NCBI GenBank assembly: GCA_002329675.1 | Contig: DCUA01000003.1 | Span: forward strand, 1,184-12,589 | Reading direction: 5' to 3' | Length of the DNA: 11,406 nucleotides | Source of the DNA: Firmicutes bacterium UBA1426 | GTDB taxonomy: Bacteria > Bacillota > Clostridia > Peptostreptococcales > Anaerovoracaceae | Shown: positions 1 through 6,813 of the stretch, one piece after another | Layout of the letters: each line of letters opens with the position of its first letter | How positions within the stretch are numbered: the first letter of the stretch is position 1 | The notes under the pieces: model-generated | What the model was told of the DNA's origin: nothing | The model's database searches: none | Seen by the model: only the letters and a program-made list of their open reading frames with translations | Program-made: the position numbers and the translations under genes

Positions 1-192
1 GTTCTTATAGTCGTATTTTGAGTAGCCAAGTTCGTTTTCCAGTTCTGCGTCCAAGGCTGTTTGGATGGTCTCAGTCGTTAGCATCTTAACGAAGTTATGA
101 ACATCGTCCATCGTCTTGATGTTATATTCCTTGATCATATCACGCAGTTTCTTGCTGCCTTCTTCTCCCAGCGGGCTTGTCCTTTTCGCCAT
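1..192 (-). CDS. IS256-family (mutator-type) transposase, N-terminal 64 residues only
   Basis: The reading frame opens at ATG (192-190), eight bases after a strong AGGAGG ribosome binding site (minus strand, about 207-202), and runs off the left edge. The 64 visible residues begin MAKRTSPLGEEGSKKLRDM and continue to LDAELENELGYSKYDYKN. The A-E-L/E-x-E-L-G-Y-x-K-Y-D signature near residues 50-62 is typical of the N-terminal region of IS256-family DDE transposases, where it precedes the catalytic core. The catalytic acidic residues lie outside the window, so activity cannot be judged. The gene moves its own insertion sequence by cut-and-paste or copy-out transposition and is independent of the neighbouring polymerase. 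Confidence 0.8.
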   Translation of the reverse strand, partial: MAKRTSPLGEEGSKKLRDMIKEYNIKTMDDVHNFVKMLTTETIQTALDAELENELGYSKYDYKN

Positions 193-270
193 AATAAAAA
201 ACCTCCTATAGTCTGTATATTGTACTTCACCGACTATGAAGAGGTTTACACAAACTACCACGCACTACCG
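1..270 (-). mobile_element. IS256-family insertion sequence, transposase 5' end (left-truncated by the window)
   Basis: The extent covers the visible transposase start and the presumed outer end. About 50 bases upstream of the transposase start, 245-269 carries tttacacaaactacc. Read inward on the minus strand this becomes a TTTGTGTAAA-type sequence, resembling the inner part of IS256-family terminal inverted repeats as I remember them. The exact outer end and the target duplication cannot be fixed because the other end lies outside the window. The element sits about 220 bases past the polymerase stop codon and does not interrupt any gene I can recognise. Confidence 0.6.
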
Positions 271-289
271 GGTAGAAGAGGAATATTTC

Positions 290-316
290 TTTATCCCCCT
301 CTCTTTATCTTAACTG
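290..316. repeat. 27-bp direct repeat, copy 1
   Basis: This segment starts TTTATCCCC and includes TTATCTTAAC. It matches 407-433 at 23 of 27 positions without gaps, at an offset of 117 bp. It is followed at once by the inverted repeat AACTGC-atg-GCAGTT. The function is unknown. A pair of spaced direct repeats beside a replicative polymerase could be a protein-binding or replication-related site, or simply a relic of insertion. Confidence 0.55.
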
Positions 317-406
317 CATGGCAGTTCAGAATACCTGACAGCACATAAGCAGAACTTGAACGCGGTTTTGTGCTTCATTTCCTTTCACCGAAGACCGGAT
401 AGCAGT

Positions 407-433
407 TTTATCCCCATCTAATTATCTTAACCG
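407..433. repeat. 27-bp direct repeat, copy 2
   Basis: Second copy of the 290-316 repeat. The blocks TTTATCCCC, TCT and TTATCTTAAC are conserved and there are four substitutions. It lies 58 bases beyond the polymerase stop codon and is bracketed by GACCGG (393-398) and CCGGTC (431-436). I found no third copy in the window by eye. Confidence 0.55.
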
Positions 434-491
434 GTCAAGATATGAAGGGATTTAAAAATAAGACATATGACTCAATACAGCGACCTTTTTA

Positions 492-3248
492 CTAAACAAC
501 CGCCTCGATACCATCCTCTATACAGTATTCTTCTTCAAAGGACCACTCTTCTTTATAACATAGGAGCGATTCTTCAACGACGTCCTCAATACACGTATTA
601 TCTGTTTCATAATTTCCTGATGCGGAAACAGAGCGTTCAGTGTTAAACAAGAGCCTTCGGAACTCGTCTTCGTTACCTGAAAGGCCTATTTTTGATGCAA
701 TTTCACGTATTACTTTCCGCGATTCCTCGCAGTCTGGAATACAATCGTATACAGGAGCAGAACGTTTATGAGTTTTGAGGTCCTTTAAACCGAGCAGTGC
801 TGCAGTAGCTTTGTATGGCCTGCTGTTAAAATACTTTTTCCTATCCATACGCGCGATAACCCTTAATGCCATTTTTTCAGTCATACTCCGTATGGTAGAG
901 TTTTTAGGGACATAAACCCCCTTTTCGGCACAAACAGAATAGAAAAGAAGATTTTCTGGTTTAACAATTTCACCATGCTTCTTCTTCCTATGTTTAATGA
1001 CAGCACGCTGTTTCAACACATCAGACACTCTCTTTGGAGGGAGCGATGAAAGACCATCTGCAGAATATAGACGTTTGCCGTCCGGCGGCAAGGATGCCAT
1101 CTGAGTTGTGATGACAGACACAAGATCAGACGCCTTAGCATCAAGGATATCACGCATGCCAGACAGCCTTTTTTTCTGAATAGGCAGTAAGGTCCTGCTT
1201 GATGCGATCTCTCTTATTTTATTATAATCACTGACCTGCATCCCTGAAGCTGCCTTACACTGCTGGACGTTATTCCATGTCAGCCAGTTAACTCTAGTCC
1301 TGTATGAACCGGCTTCATTACCGACATGTTTAACTTCAAGCCAGTTCTTACAACCCATTTTATTTCGTGCTTCGATCATCATGCGGATGGGATACGTACT
1401 TTCGAGGCGTTTAAGCAGAGATGGATCAATTATATCTTCAATGGAGGGCGGAATAACAAGACCCTTGTCATCTGTTTTTATTTCAATTTTTTCAGGCAGG
1501 GGCACCTCAGCGATGAAACCGTCTGTTGTCGCACATACAACAGAATACCCTTCCTCATTGCCTAAAACATCTATTGCAGCGCAGAGTGCGGCGCGAACGA
1601 GACCAGTGCAGCTTGATGCGTAATATACGCACGAAATAGGGGAGGGCCCCAAAGTACGAGATTTATTACTTGTGATATCATAAACCTTTCGTTCCTTAAT
1701 ACCTTGAGCCATCTTACCGTAAAGCGTATTGCTGACTTCTTTCCACATTCTTTCATCAATCGTGCCCTTCGCTGCTTTTGACCTTTCTTCCGTAAGTTTC
1801 CTGAAAACACCGGCTAAAGTAAACGCGTCCGGTTTGCTGGCAAATCCCGTGTAGGAGTTGATTTTCACAGAGACTTTCCCGGTTGACAGGGAATATAACA
1901 GCTCTGGCAGGGTGCAGCATGTGTTTCCTTCCAATGGATATATAAGGCCGGCGTCAGTAGAACAAGGTATCGACGGGAATAGTGTGTCGTTGTCCCACTT
2001 GAAGTATAAACTGAAATAATAGTGCGGTATGCCGGACATATTGCATAAATCGATCTTAAGATATTTCAATAATTCATCTGCGGACCGCATCTCTATTTCA
2101 TCATCACCGGTAGACCTGGAGTTAAAATCAATATCGCCGCATGCGGCAAGTGCTGTGGGATATGCTCCAGAAAAGTCCAAGTCCAGGAAAATCTTGCCTG
2201 GAGCCGCCCTACGCTCGCCGCAGATGAAAGATATATTAAGTCCGCCGTGATACGAGTCGCTGCACAGGGATTTACTCCATAAATATTTATCAGCATAACG
2301 GTAACTGATACGGTTATGGCCTTTCGAATCTGTATTGTTTGTTATTTCCTTACCCATCAGTGTCAGCAACGGTTCGTTGTCGATGATCTTCAATAGCGGC
2401 GTTTTAGGGATGTCGTTCATATCCCTGATTATGGAGTCAAAGCACTTTACTGACAGGTCACCAAGCGTAGCCGGAAGGCACGGTGTCCCAGTCATCGTAT
2501 ATACCTTGCTGAGGAAGAGTGCTTCGTATTCCAGCGTAACTCTTATATCGCTCATAGCATAATAAATAAAAAGATCTCTGTCATCCTGCAGAAGTGCTTC
2601 CATATTACTGATCCTGTCACCTATAAATACCTTCTTCGACACAGTCATCTCAGAAAGCTTGTCAAGGCCGCGGAATCCGGCAGGCGCGTGCAAATAAGTG
2701 TCGCTGCTGCGGAAAAGCACTGTAACGTAATGACTACCCTTCAGTTGTACGGATTTTATTTCCTTGTCATTGAAACAAACAGGAACTTTGTGGACCTCCT
2801 TGAAAAAGGAAGAAACATCCTCGCGATCCTTCAAAAGACTCCATTCCATGACACCATAGTGGGTGAGCTGAAGTACTTTGGCTCCATTTGCTTTTGAGCG
2901 GCCCAAGCCTGACAGTTCAACGGCTTTTGAGATGATATCTTTCAAACGAAGCCTTTTGCCGTCCTTGGGGAATATGATGCACTCCCGGTATGTCCTTTTC
3001 TTAATATTCAAAGCGCCAATCTGATAGCTTAAAACCTTATTGCGTAGAGTTCCCTTATCATCGGTATATGACTGTGTTTCAGCGTCCAGTGAGTATACGA
3101 TCTCAAAGTTTTCCCAGGCTTCGGGTATGGCGCAGAGCGCGCATGTGATATCGACCGGCTCATCAATAACGCCGTGATTAGTGAAGAAGGGGTGCGCAGG
3201 ATTGACTGTACTGCAGTGAATGTTTTCGTCGTTTTTACGTTTTGCCAT
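492..3248 (-). CDS. Family B DNA polymerase, pipolin-type (probable primer-independent piPolB)
   Basis: The 918-residue protein is a proofreading replicative polymerase of the protein-primed/piPolB branch. Exonuclease domain: Exo I LDAET (D55, E57), a divergent Exo II near LTHYGVMEWSLL (about 128-139), and Exo III YAMSD (Y230, D234). Linker: YHGG (333-336). Polymerase domain: motif A DFSGAYP (D358, Y363), motif B K503 to NTLYG (507-511), and motif C TTDG with D576 in place of the usual DTDS. Spacings A-B (145) and B-C (73) resemble those of phi29 polymerase. The C-terminus extends about 340 residues past motif C and ends in a very acidic tail. Exo I and motif A positions sit close to those reported for the E. 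coli pipolin enzyme, as I recall them. The ATG follows a GGAGG site nine bases upstream, which lies partly inside a hairpin. No terminal protein gene is seen nearby. A protein-primed plasmid polymerase is the main alternative. Confidence 0.85.
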   Translation of the reverse strand: MAKRKNDENIHCSTVNPAHPFFTNHGVIDEPVDITCALCAIPEAWENFEIVYSLDAETQSYTDDKGTLRNKVLSYQIGALNIKKRTYRECIIFPKDGKRLRLKDIISKAVELSGLGRSKANGAKVLQLTHYGVMEWSLLKDREDVSSFFKEVHKVPVCFNDKEIKSVQLKGSHYVTVLFRSSDTYLHAPAGFRGLDKLSEMTVSKKVFIGDRISNMEALLQDDRDLFIYYAMSDIRVTLEYEALFLSKVYTMTGTPCLPATLGDLSVKCFDSIIRDMNDIPKTPLLKIIDNEPLLTLMGKEITNNTDSKGHNRISYRYADKYLWSKSLCSDSYHGGLNISFICGERRAAPGKIFLDLDFSGAYPTALAACGDIDFNSRSTGDDEIEMRSADELLKYLKIDLCNMSGIPHYYFSLYFKWDNDTLFPSIPCSTDAGLIYPLEGNTCCTLPELLYSLSTGKVSVKINSYTGFASKPDAFTLAGVFRKLTEERSKAAKGTIDERMWKEVSNTLYGKMAQGIKERKVYDITSNKSRTLGPSPISCVYYASSCTGLVRAALCAAIDVLGNEEGYSVVCATTDGFIAEVPLPEKIEIKTDDKGLVIPPSIEDIIDPSLLKRLESTYPIRMMIEARNKMGCKNWLEVKHVGNEAGSYRTRVNWLTWNNVQQCKAASGMQVSDYNKIREIASSRTLLPIQKKRLSGMRDILDAKASDLVSVITTQMASLPPDGKRLYSADGLSSLPPKRVSDVLKQRAVIKHRKKKHGEIVKPENLLFYSVCAEKGVYVPKNSTIRSMTEKMALRVIARMDRKKYFNSRPYKATAALLGLKDLKTHKRSAPVYDCIPDCEESRKVIREIASKIGLSGNEDEFRRLLFNTERSVSASGNYETDNTCIEDVVEESLLCYKEEWSFEEEYCIEDGIEAVV

Positions 3249-3259
3249 GGCAGATCGCC

Positions 3260-3288
3260 TCCAAAGGTTTTATTTGCATACCTTTGGA
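3260..3288 (-). promoter_or_regulatory. Hairpin overlapping the polymerase Shine-Dalgarno site
   Basis: In the minus-strand transcript TCCAAAGGT (3288-3280) and ACCTTTGGA (3268-3260) form a perfect 9-bp stem with an 11-base loop. The last three bases of the 3' arm (GGA) belong to the GGAGG ribosome binding site (3262-3258) of the polymerase gene, nine bases from its ATG. Folding would partly hide the site. This suggests translational damping or a protein or RNA switch, although a DNA-level operator is equally possible. Confidence 0.5.
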
Positions 3289-3308
3289 ACCTACGTGGCG
3301 AAATAGTG

Positions 3309-3410
3309 CTATTCAACGAAACGATGGGCCGTGTGCTCATGACAGGTATTGCGCATAAAAGACACACAGGGACAAGGAAAGAAGGGAAAGACAGGTGCGG
3401 AAGGCGGCAT
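3309..3410 (-). CDS. Possible 33-residue leader peptide upstream of the polymerase gene
   Basis: ATG (3410-3408) follows GGAAAGGAG at good spacing and opens a 33-codon frame ending in TAG (3311-3309), 60 bases before the polymerase start. The peptide begins MPPSAPVFPFFPCPCVSF and is unusually rich in proline, phenylalanine and cysteine early on. A short proline-rich ORF with a good ribosome binding site, followed by a hairpin over the next gene's binding site, has the layout of a translational leader. It could equally be chance. Nothing is recognised by similarity. Confidence 0.25.
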   Translation of the reverse strand: MPPSAPVFPFFPCPCVSFMRNTCHEHTAHRFVE

Positions 3411-3481
3411 ACGGATGGTCTCCTTTCCTTATAAGGCACCTTTTGCACCTGTATATGTGTGCGGGTTGTTAAAATCTTTAA

Positions 3482-3496
3482 TAATGCCTGGCATTA
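3482..3496. promoter_or_regulatory. Perfect 15-bp palindrome, candidate operator
   Basis: TAATGCC and GGCATTA are perfect 7-bp inverted arms around a single T. The site sits between the divergent polymerase and nucleotidyltransferase genes, where a repressor could control either direction. No regulator gene with an obvious match is visible in the window. Confidence 0.4.
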
Positions 3497-3625
3497 CCGG
3501 GTTTATACAGTCCTATCATCCCTTTTAAGTTGTCGGTTTGCAGCCGTTTTAATGCGATTATTTTGGCTGTTTTCCGTATTTTTACGCCAAATTTGAGATG
3601 TCGGATTGCAATGTTTACCTGCGCC

Positions 3626-3648
3626 GTGAAGTTGTATACTTATAGTTG
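3626..3648 (+). repeat. Shared upstream box, copy 1 (GTGAAGTTGTATACTT core)
   Basis: The first 16 bases match 6871-6886 exactly, and 20 of 23 match over the full length. The box lies 36 bases before the ATG of the AbiEii-like gene. It contains TATACT (3635-3640), which could serve as a -10 element, and TTTACC (3614-3619) lies 15 bases upstream as a short-spaced -35. The AAGT...ACTT ends make it partly palindromic. It may be a promoter/operator box or a recombination joint. Confidence 0.55.
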
Positions 3649-3683
3649 CATAAGTGATATCAGCGAGAAACGGGGGCTTCCGT

Positions 3684-4580
3684 ATGTGCGAAAAGGTCGA
3701 TTTCAGTAAATACCCGAACCTGTCCCTTTTGCTATGGGATTGCCGGGACAAAATTCTTGAAGCCGATGAAGCATTTTTCGTGCTGGACAGCCGTCTTGAA
3801 AAATACCTGACCGAGGATTCCCTTAATGCCGGAGAAAAAGCCCTTATTAAAAGCCTTGCCAACGAATACGGCAGCGGTATATGCGGACCTGTGATTGTTG
3901 GCGATAAAGATCGTGGACTTCTGCCTTCCAAAGTTATTGATATAGTTAAATGTCACGTTGACAGCGATATGATCATGGACAATGGCTTCCTCCTTGGAGG
4001 TACGGCTCTTCCCGCGATCCGGTACGGCGAAACACGTCCTTTTATTGATATCGAATTCCTGTCTTCAGGTAAAACATCTTTATCAACGGTAAAATCCAGT
4101 GTTGCTGAAATAACTGATTTAAGGTTTATGAGACCAATCCGTGTAGATAAGAATTCGGTTACTTTGTGGGTCGATTTCCGTGGTCATCCGTGCAAGCTCG
4201 TTTTTCTCCAAGAAACTATACTTGATCTGTCTCAGCCTGTGGATTGTTTCGGTATAGCATCCCTTAACGATGTAGATCTGATGGCTATAAAGATTATGCG
4301 CTGTGCGGACAGTCACTTCTTTATCCGTGACAAGGCCGGCGAACTGGCAGATGTCCTGACGATATACAGAGCTGATCCGTCAGTTTTGAAAACTGCGTGG
4401 ATCAATGCTGTTTCAGCTTATGGCACATCCCTTCACGAAAGGGTTCTCGATATGCTGACGGCAGATAATTTAAGCGCATTATTTAAAGACTGCGGTATAC
4501 GTGAGGAAATAGCCGCTGCATTGCTGGAAACCATCCCACCCATCATGGAGGATCTGTCATTCTTGTTTAAGGCGCGGTAG
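3684..4580 (+). CDS. AbiEii-like nucleotidyltransferase (type IV toxin-like)
   Basis: The 298-residue product has a minimal-nucleotidyltransferase layout. GGTAL (105-109) is followed by R118 and the acidic pair in FIDIEF (D122, E124). A central segment runs through K203, then an R/D-rich stretch FIRDKAGELAD (213-223), and the C-terminal half is helical. This order (GGTAL, R..DIE, K...RD..D) and the length fit the AbiEii/AbiGii family of nucleotidyltransferase toxins, which modify RNA or nucleotides and are held in check by AbiEi. DIE rather than DID is a mild deviation. The start is ATG 3684, eight bases after GGGGG (3672-3676). A GTG at 3654 is in frame but has no better site. Its usual partner is not next to it, and an AbiEi antitoxin lies 1.6 kb downstream on the other strand. 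The family call is fairly firm, but the toxic role is inferred. Confidence 0.7.
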   Translation: MCEKVDFSKYPNLSLLLWDCRDKILEADEAFFVLDSRLEKYLTEDSLNAGEKALIKSLANEYGSGICGPVIVGDKDRGLLPSKVIDIVKCHVDSDMIMDNGFLLGGTALPAIRYGETRPFIDIEFLSSGKTSLSTVKSSVAEITDLRFMRPIRVDKNSVTLWVDFRGHPCKLVFLQETILDLSQPVDCFGIASLNDVDLMAIKIMRCADSHFFIRDKAGELADVLTIYRADPSVLKTAWINAVSAYGTSLHERVLDMLTADNLSALFKDCGIREEIAAALLETIPPIMEDLSFLFKAR

Positions 4581-4970
4581 TGCTTTATTGCAGTACCATA
4601 TAAAAACAAGGGGATTATTCCTGATCGTAATGTTGGAACGAGTGAGTTAAATGCGGGATGAAATGGATAAAGAACATTTCAGAATGTTTGTAATAGAAAA
4701 CGTTTGCTGGTGGGGAGAGCAACATTCTAACCCTGACGTTGACGCAGTCTTGCGCTTCATTCTGGACAAACGTCCGAAATATGTCGAAGATATGGTGAGG
4801 GAGAAGTCCGGTTTCACTGACTAGGACTTCATACGCGCCATCAAGGGAACACTGCCGGGACCCTTCTGAGTGTCGGCATAGAAGAATAAAATGGGTCAAA
4901 ATAAACACAAGCGGCTGGGAATCGATCCTCCGCAGCCGTTCCCGAAAAACTCTCCGGGGGCTTGGAAATT
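4581..4970. other. Spacer between nucleotidyltransferase and HipA-like genes
   Basis: Apart from the small ORF (4651-4824), the stretch holds an imperfect hairpin just at the nucleotidyltransferase stop (GGTAGTGC 4576-4583 with GCAGTACC 4591-4598). It also holds two overlapping inverted repeats before the kinase: CGGCTG/CAGCCG (4912-4917 and 4933-4938) and GGGAA/TTCCC (4917-4921 and 4939-4943). CCTCCG (4927-4932) could pair with the kinase ribosome binding site CGGGGG (4955-4960). No T-run follows the hairpins, so they are unlikely to be terminators. Confidence 0.45.
4651..4824 (+). CDS. Small unknown protein (57 residues), possibly cut short by an amber codon
   Basis: ATG 4651 starts right after an in-frame stop and the frame ends at TAG (4822-4824). 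The peptide begins MRDEMDKEHFRMFVIENV and looks like a genuine soluble, charged, helical protein (WWGEQ, LRFILDKRPKYVEDM). M5 (4663) is an alternative start. Past the TAG the same frame continues sensibly for 14 codons (DFIRAIKGTLPGPF) to TGA at 4867-4869. A 72-residue parent with a glutamine-to-amber change is therefore plausible. The gene lies between a toxin-like nucleotidyltransferase and a HipA-like kinase, where a small antitoxin or adaptor would be expected. No family is recognised, and the ribosome binding site is weak. Confidence 0.45.
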   Translation: MRDEMDKEHFRMFVIENVCWWGEQHSNPDVDAVLRFILDKRPKYVEDMVREKSGFTD

Positions 4971-6140
4971 ATGAAAAATATCTACGAACTTCGTTTATAC
5001 GACACGCCTTTGCTGGAATTCACGCTTGAGGAACAGGGTCTCGGCCTGGCAGCGGAAATTATATCTGTAACTGATGATCGGGAGCATCTGTTTCCTCTCG
5101 ATTTACAGCTGTCCGAAGAGGGTATATTAAACTGGCTTCGAAATCGGGTGATCCCCAAAAACCGCGCCTTTGTAGAGGAAATACTAAAGACACTCGGACT
5201 TTCGACGGGAAAGACAAAGGATATTATCGACGTATGTAAAGGACTGTCCTTAAACGACAGTTTCTGGATCGTTCCCGTGAGCTTTGCCGGAACGTTTGCG
5301 GAATACAACCTCTATGAAAACGAATTCTCGGAAATTCTTTCTTTGGTCGCGTATACAGGGATCGGACAGAGCAACAGACCTTTTACTGCCTCACCAGAGC
5401 TGACTACAGGCGGTATACTGCCTAAGGCATGGCGCCGGTCAGACAAGGGCGAAATTTATCTGTATAAGGGCGGGACCAGCGGCGCTGCCAATACCGGCAA
5501 CGAACCGTACAGCGAGTTCTACGCCTGTCAGATCGCAAGGGTTATGGGGCTGAACGCAGTCTCGTATGATCTGGAAAACTGGAAAGGGATACTTGCTTCC
5601 AAGTGCAAATTGTTTACCGACATCGACACTGCCTTTGTCCCTATCGGCCGTCTCATGCATAAAAGCGGACTGAAGGCCTGCCTTGACTGCTGTGCCGAGT
5701 TGGGCGAAAATTTTCTGGAGGCTGTCTGCAGCATGCTGGTCTTTGACACCGTGATATACAACGAAGACCGGCATTTCGGCAACTTCGGCGTATTGCGGGA
5801 CAACCGTTCTGGTGAGATCATCGGTCCGGCCCCTGTTTTCGACAACGGCCTGTCTCTGTTCAACTATGCGATGCCGGAGGATATAGCTGATCTCGATGAA
5901 TACGCGAAAACACGTTTCCCTGTCTACGGGGATATTTCTTTCGAGCGTATCTGTTACGAGGTCATGGGCAACACCCAGGCACAGCAGCTGCAGCGCCTGA
6001 TAGGATTTAAATTTACCCGCCATCCCTTTATAAACTGGTCTGAAGAACGACTGGAAACTATTGAAAAACACATCCAGGACCGCGTTTCACTGCTTCTGAA
6101 ACTGCCACGGCGGAAGGATACTGCACTCCGTGACAGGTAA
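4971..6140 (+). CDS. HipA-like serine/threonine kinase domain protein
   Basis: The 389-residue protein ends in a HipA-type kinase fold. YLYKGGTSGAANTGNEPYSE (163-182) supplies the ATP-contacting lysine K166 and a glycine-rich loop. NEDRHFGN (264-271) is the catalytic loop (D266, N271), and FDNG (290-293) is the metal-binding equivalent of DFG. HipA kinases phosphorylate tRNA synthetases or other targets and act as growth-arrest toxins. The roughly 130-residue N-terminus is unlike the classical HipA N-lobe, and no HipB-type DNA-binding antitoxin is adjacent. This is therefore a divergent member, perhaps relying on the small ORF upstream. ATG 4971 lies ten bases after GGGGG (4956-4960); an in-frame TTG at 4962 is less likely. 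All catalytic residues are intact. A decayed second copy of its 3' end lies at 6893-7160. Confidence 0.75.
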   Translation: MKNIYELRLYDTPLLEFTLEEQGLGLAAEIISVTDDREHLFPLDLQLSEEGILNWLRNRVIPKNRAFVEEILKTLGLSTGKTKDIIDVCKGLSLNDSFWIVPVSFAGTFAEYNLYENEFSEILSLVAYTGIGQSNRPFTASPELTTGGILPKAWRRSDKGEIYLYKGGTSGAANTGNEPYSEFYACQIARVMGLNAVSYDLENWKGILASKCKLFTDIDTAFVPIGRLMHKSGLKACLDCCAELGENFLEAVCSMLVFDTVIYNEDRHFGNFGVLRDNRSGEIIGPAPVFDNGLSLFNYAMPEDIADLDEYAKTRFPVYGDISFERICYEVMGNTQAQQLQRLIGFKFTRHPFINWSEERLETIEKHIQDRVSLLLKLPRRKDTALRDR

Positions 6141-6149
6141 GGCTGTTAT

Positions 6150-6180
6150 AAAAAGGGCGGGAGACACAGCTGCTCCCTCC
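6150..6180 (-). terminator. Rho-independent terminator of the AbiEi gene
   Basis: On the minus strand GGAGGGAG (6180-6173) pairs with CTCCCGCC (6163-6156), giving seven pairs with one mismatch and a 9-base loop, followed by CTTTTTATA. It starts 15 bases past the abiEi stop codon. On the plus strand no T-run follows, so it mainly serves the minus-strand gene. It implies that abiEi is transcribed alone. Confidence 0.6.
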
Positions 6181-6194
6181 GGAATATCCTCTTA

Positions 6195-6812
6195 TTACGG
6201 TAAGAGCACCCTTAAATACATAATCAGTATCTTGTCCACATGTAAGGCTTGGGCGTACCCGATAAGCCTGTGAAGGTCCTTTTCCCTTCTCTGCACGTAC
6301 ATTTTCAGTGCGTCCTCAAAGGTTTGAATCTCTATTCCATTTCTGCTTCGGAGAATATCGCAGATGGTCCGTTCGAGGTCATAGGCTCTGACCATATTCC
6401 CGTACATGGTGGGATATTCACCGATTCCCAGTTTATAGAGCTCTTTCTTGACTGTATAGACTTTGATCCCGTCAGCCGTCAGCCTTGAGGGGTTATACCC
6501 TGTCATGAGAGTCACAGTGTGTTTTAAAGGAACTCTAAGTGTCATATCGTGGAGATAGAGGGCAGAATCATGTGAAAATACTGCCTGAGCGCTTCGGAGG
6601 TGGAGAATGTACATTTCATCCATCCATGCGTCCGGACTAAGGTAGATACCTTGTGCCATGCGCTCGAATTCCCGCAGCTTTAAATATTTGCCTAGCACGG
6701 GTTTTGAGACCCCTTCTGCCAGGGCTTCTCCGGTTTTTAAGATACCGTTGTTTTCTTGAGCGATCTCGTCGAGCTTTTTGTATGAGTCGTTAATATTTTT
6801 ATTTACTTTCAT
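6195..6812 (-). CDS. abiEi: AbiEi-family antitoxin (type IV toxin-antitoxin), without adjacent AbiEii
   Basis: The 205-residue protein has the AbiEi layout. An N-terminal winged-helix part (about 10-58; GILKTGEALAEGVSK, FERMAQGIYLSP) is followed by the C-terminal domain with FSHDSALYLHDM (79-90), the YNPSRL region (106-111) and the hallmark YDLERTICDILRSR (144-157), then ALKMYVQR. AbiEi proteins repress their own operon by binding inverted repeats and neutralise the AbiEii nucleotidyltransferase. Here the gene ends in its own terminator and faces the HipA-like gene, so the usual overlapping abiEii is absent. The nearest candidates are the nucleotidyltransferases at 3684-4580 and 7221-7793, both on the opposite strand. 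The ATG has no Shine-Dalgarno. A TATAAT ends seven bases before it, which suggests a leaderless transcript. Length and motifs are complete. Confidence 0.85.
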   Translation of the reverse strand: MKVNKNINDSYKKLDEIAQENNGILKTGEALAEGVSKPVLGKYLKLREFERMAQGIYLSPDAWMDEMYILHLRSAQAVFSHDSALYLHDMTLRVPLKHTVTLMTGYNPSRLTADGIKVYTVKKELYKLGIGEYPTMYGNMVRAYDLERTICDILRSRNGIEIQTFEDALKMYVQRREKDLHRLIGYAQALHVDKILIMYLRVLLP

Positions 6813-6813
6813 G

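Larger units (their letters stand above)
193..491. other. Non-coding stretch between the IS256-family element and the polymerase stop codon
   Basis: No credible gene is visible here. The stretch holds the presumed IS end (about 245-269), two imperfect 27-bp direct repeats (290-316 and 407-433), a small perfect inverted repeat (AACTGC at 312-317 and GCAGTT at 321-326), and a GACCGG/CCGGTC pair (393-398 and 431-436) that brackets the second repeat. A short open frame at 97-348 on the plus strand runs antisense across the transposase start and resembles nothing. No convincing terminator for the polymerase gene was seen. Confidence 0.6.
3249..3683. other. Divergent intergenic region between polymerase and nucleotidyltransferase genes
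   Basis: This 435-bp stretch separates two divergently read genes and probably holds both promoters. Structure seen: the Shine-Dalgarno hairpin (3260-3288), AATAG-tg-CTATT (3302-3313), a possible 33-codon leader ORF on the minus strand (3309-3410), the perfect palindrome TAATGCC-t-GGCATTA (3482-3496), and the GTGAAGTTGTATACTT box (3626-3641). I could not find a convincing -35/-10 pair for the polymerase. Confidence 0.6.

Noticed and set aside
3029..3448. 139-codon minus-strand ORF overlapping the polymerase start
   Set aside because: It begins with GTG, largely overlaps the polymerase in another frame and has no recognisable domain.
5439..6071. 210-codon minus-strand ORF inside the HipA-like gene
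   Set aside because: It is antisense to a gene with intact kinase motifs and has no family features, so it is a shadow of coding sequence.
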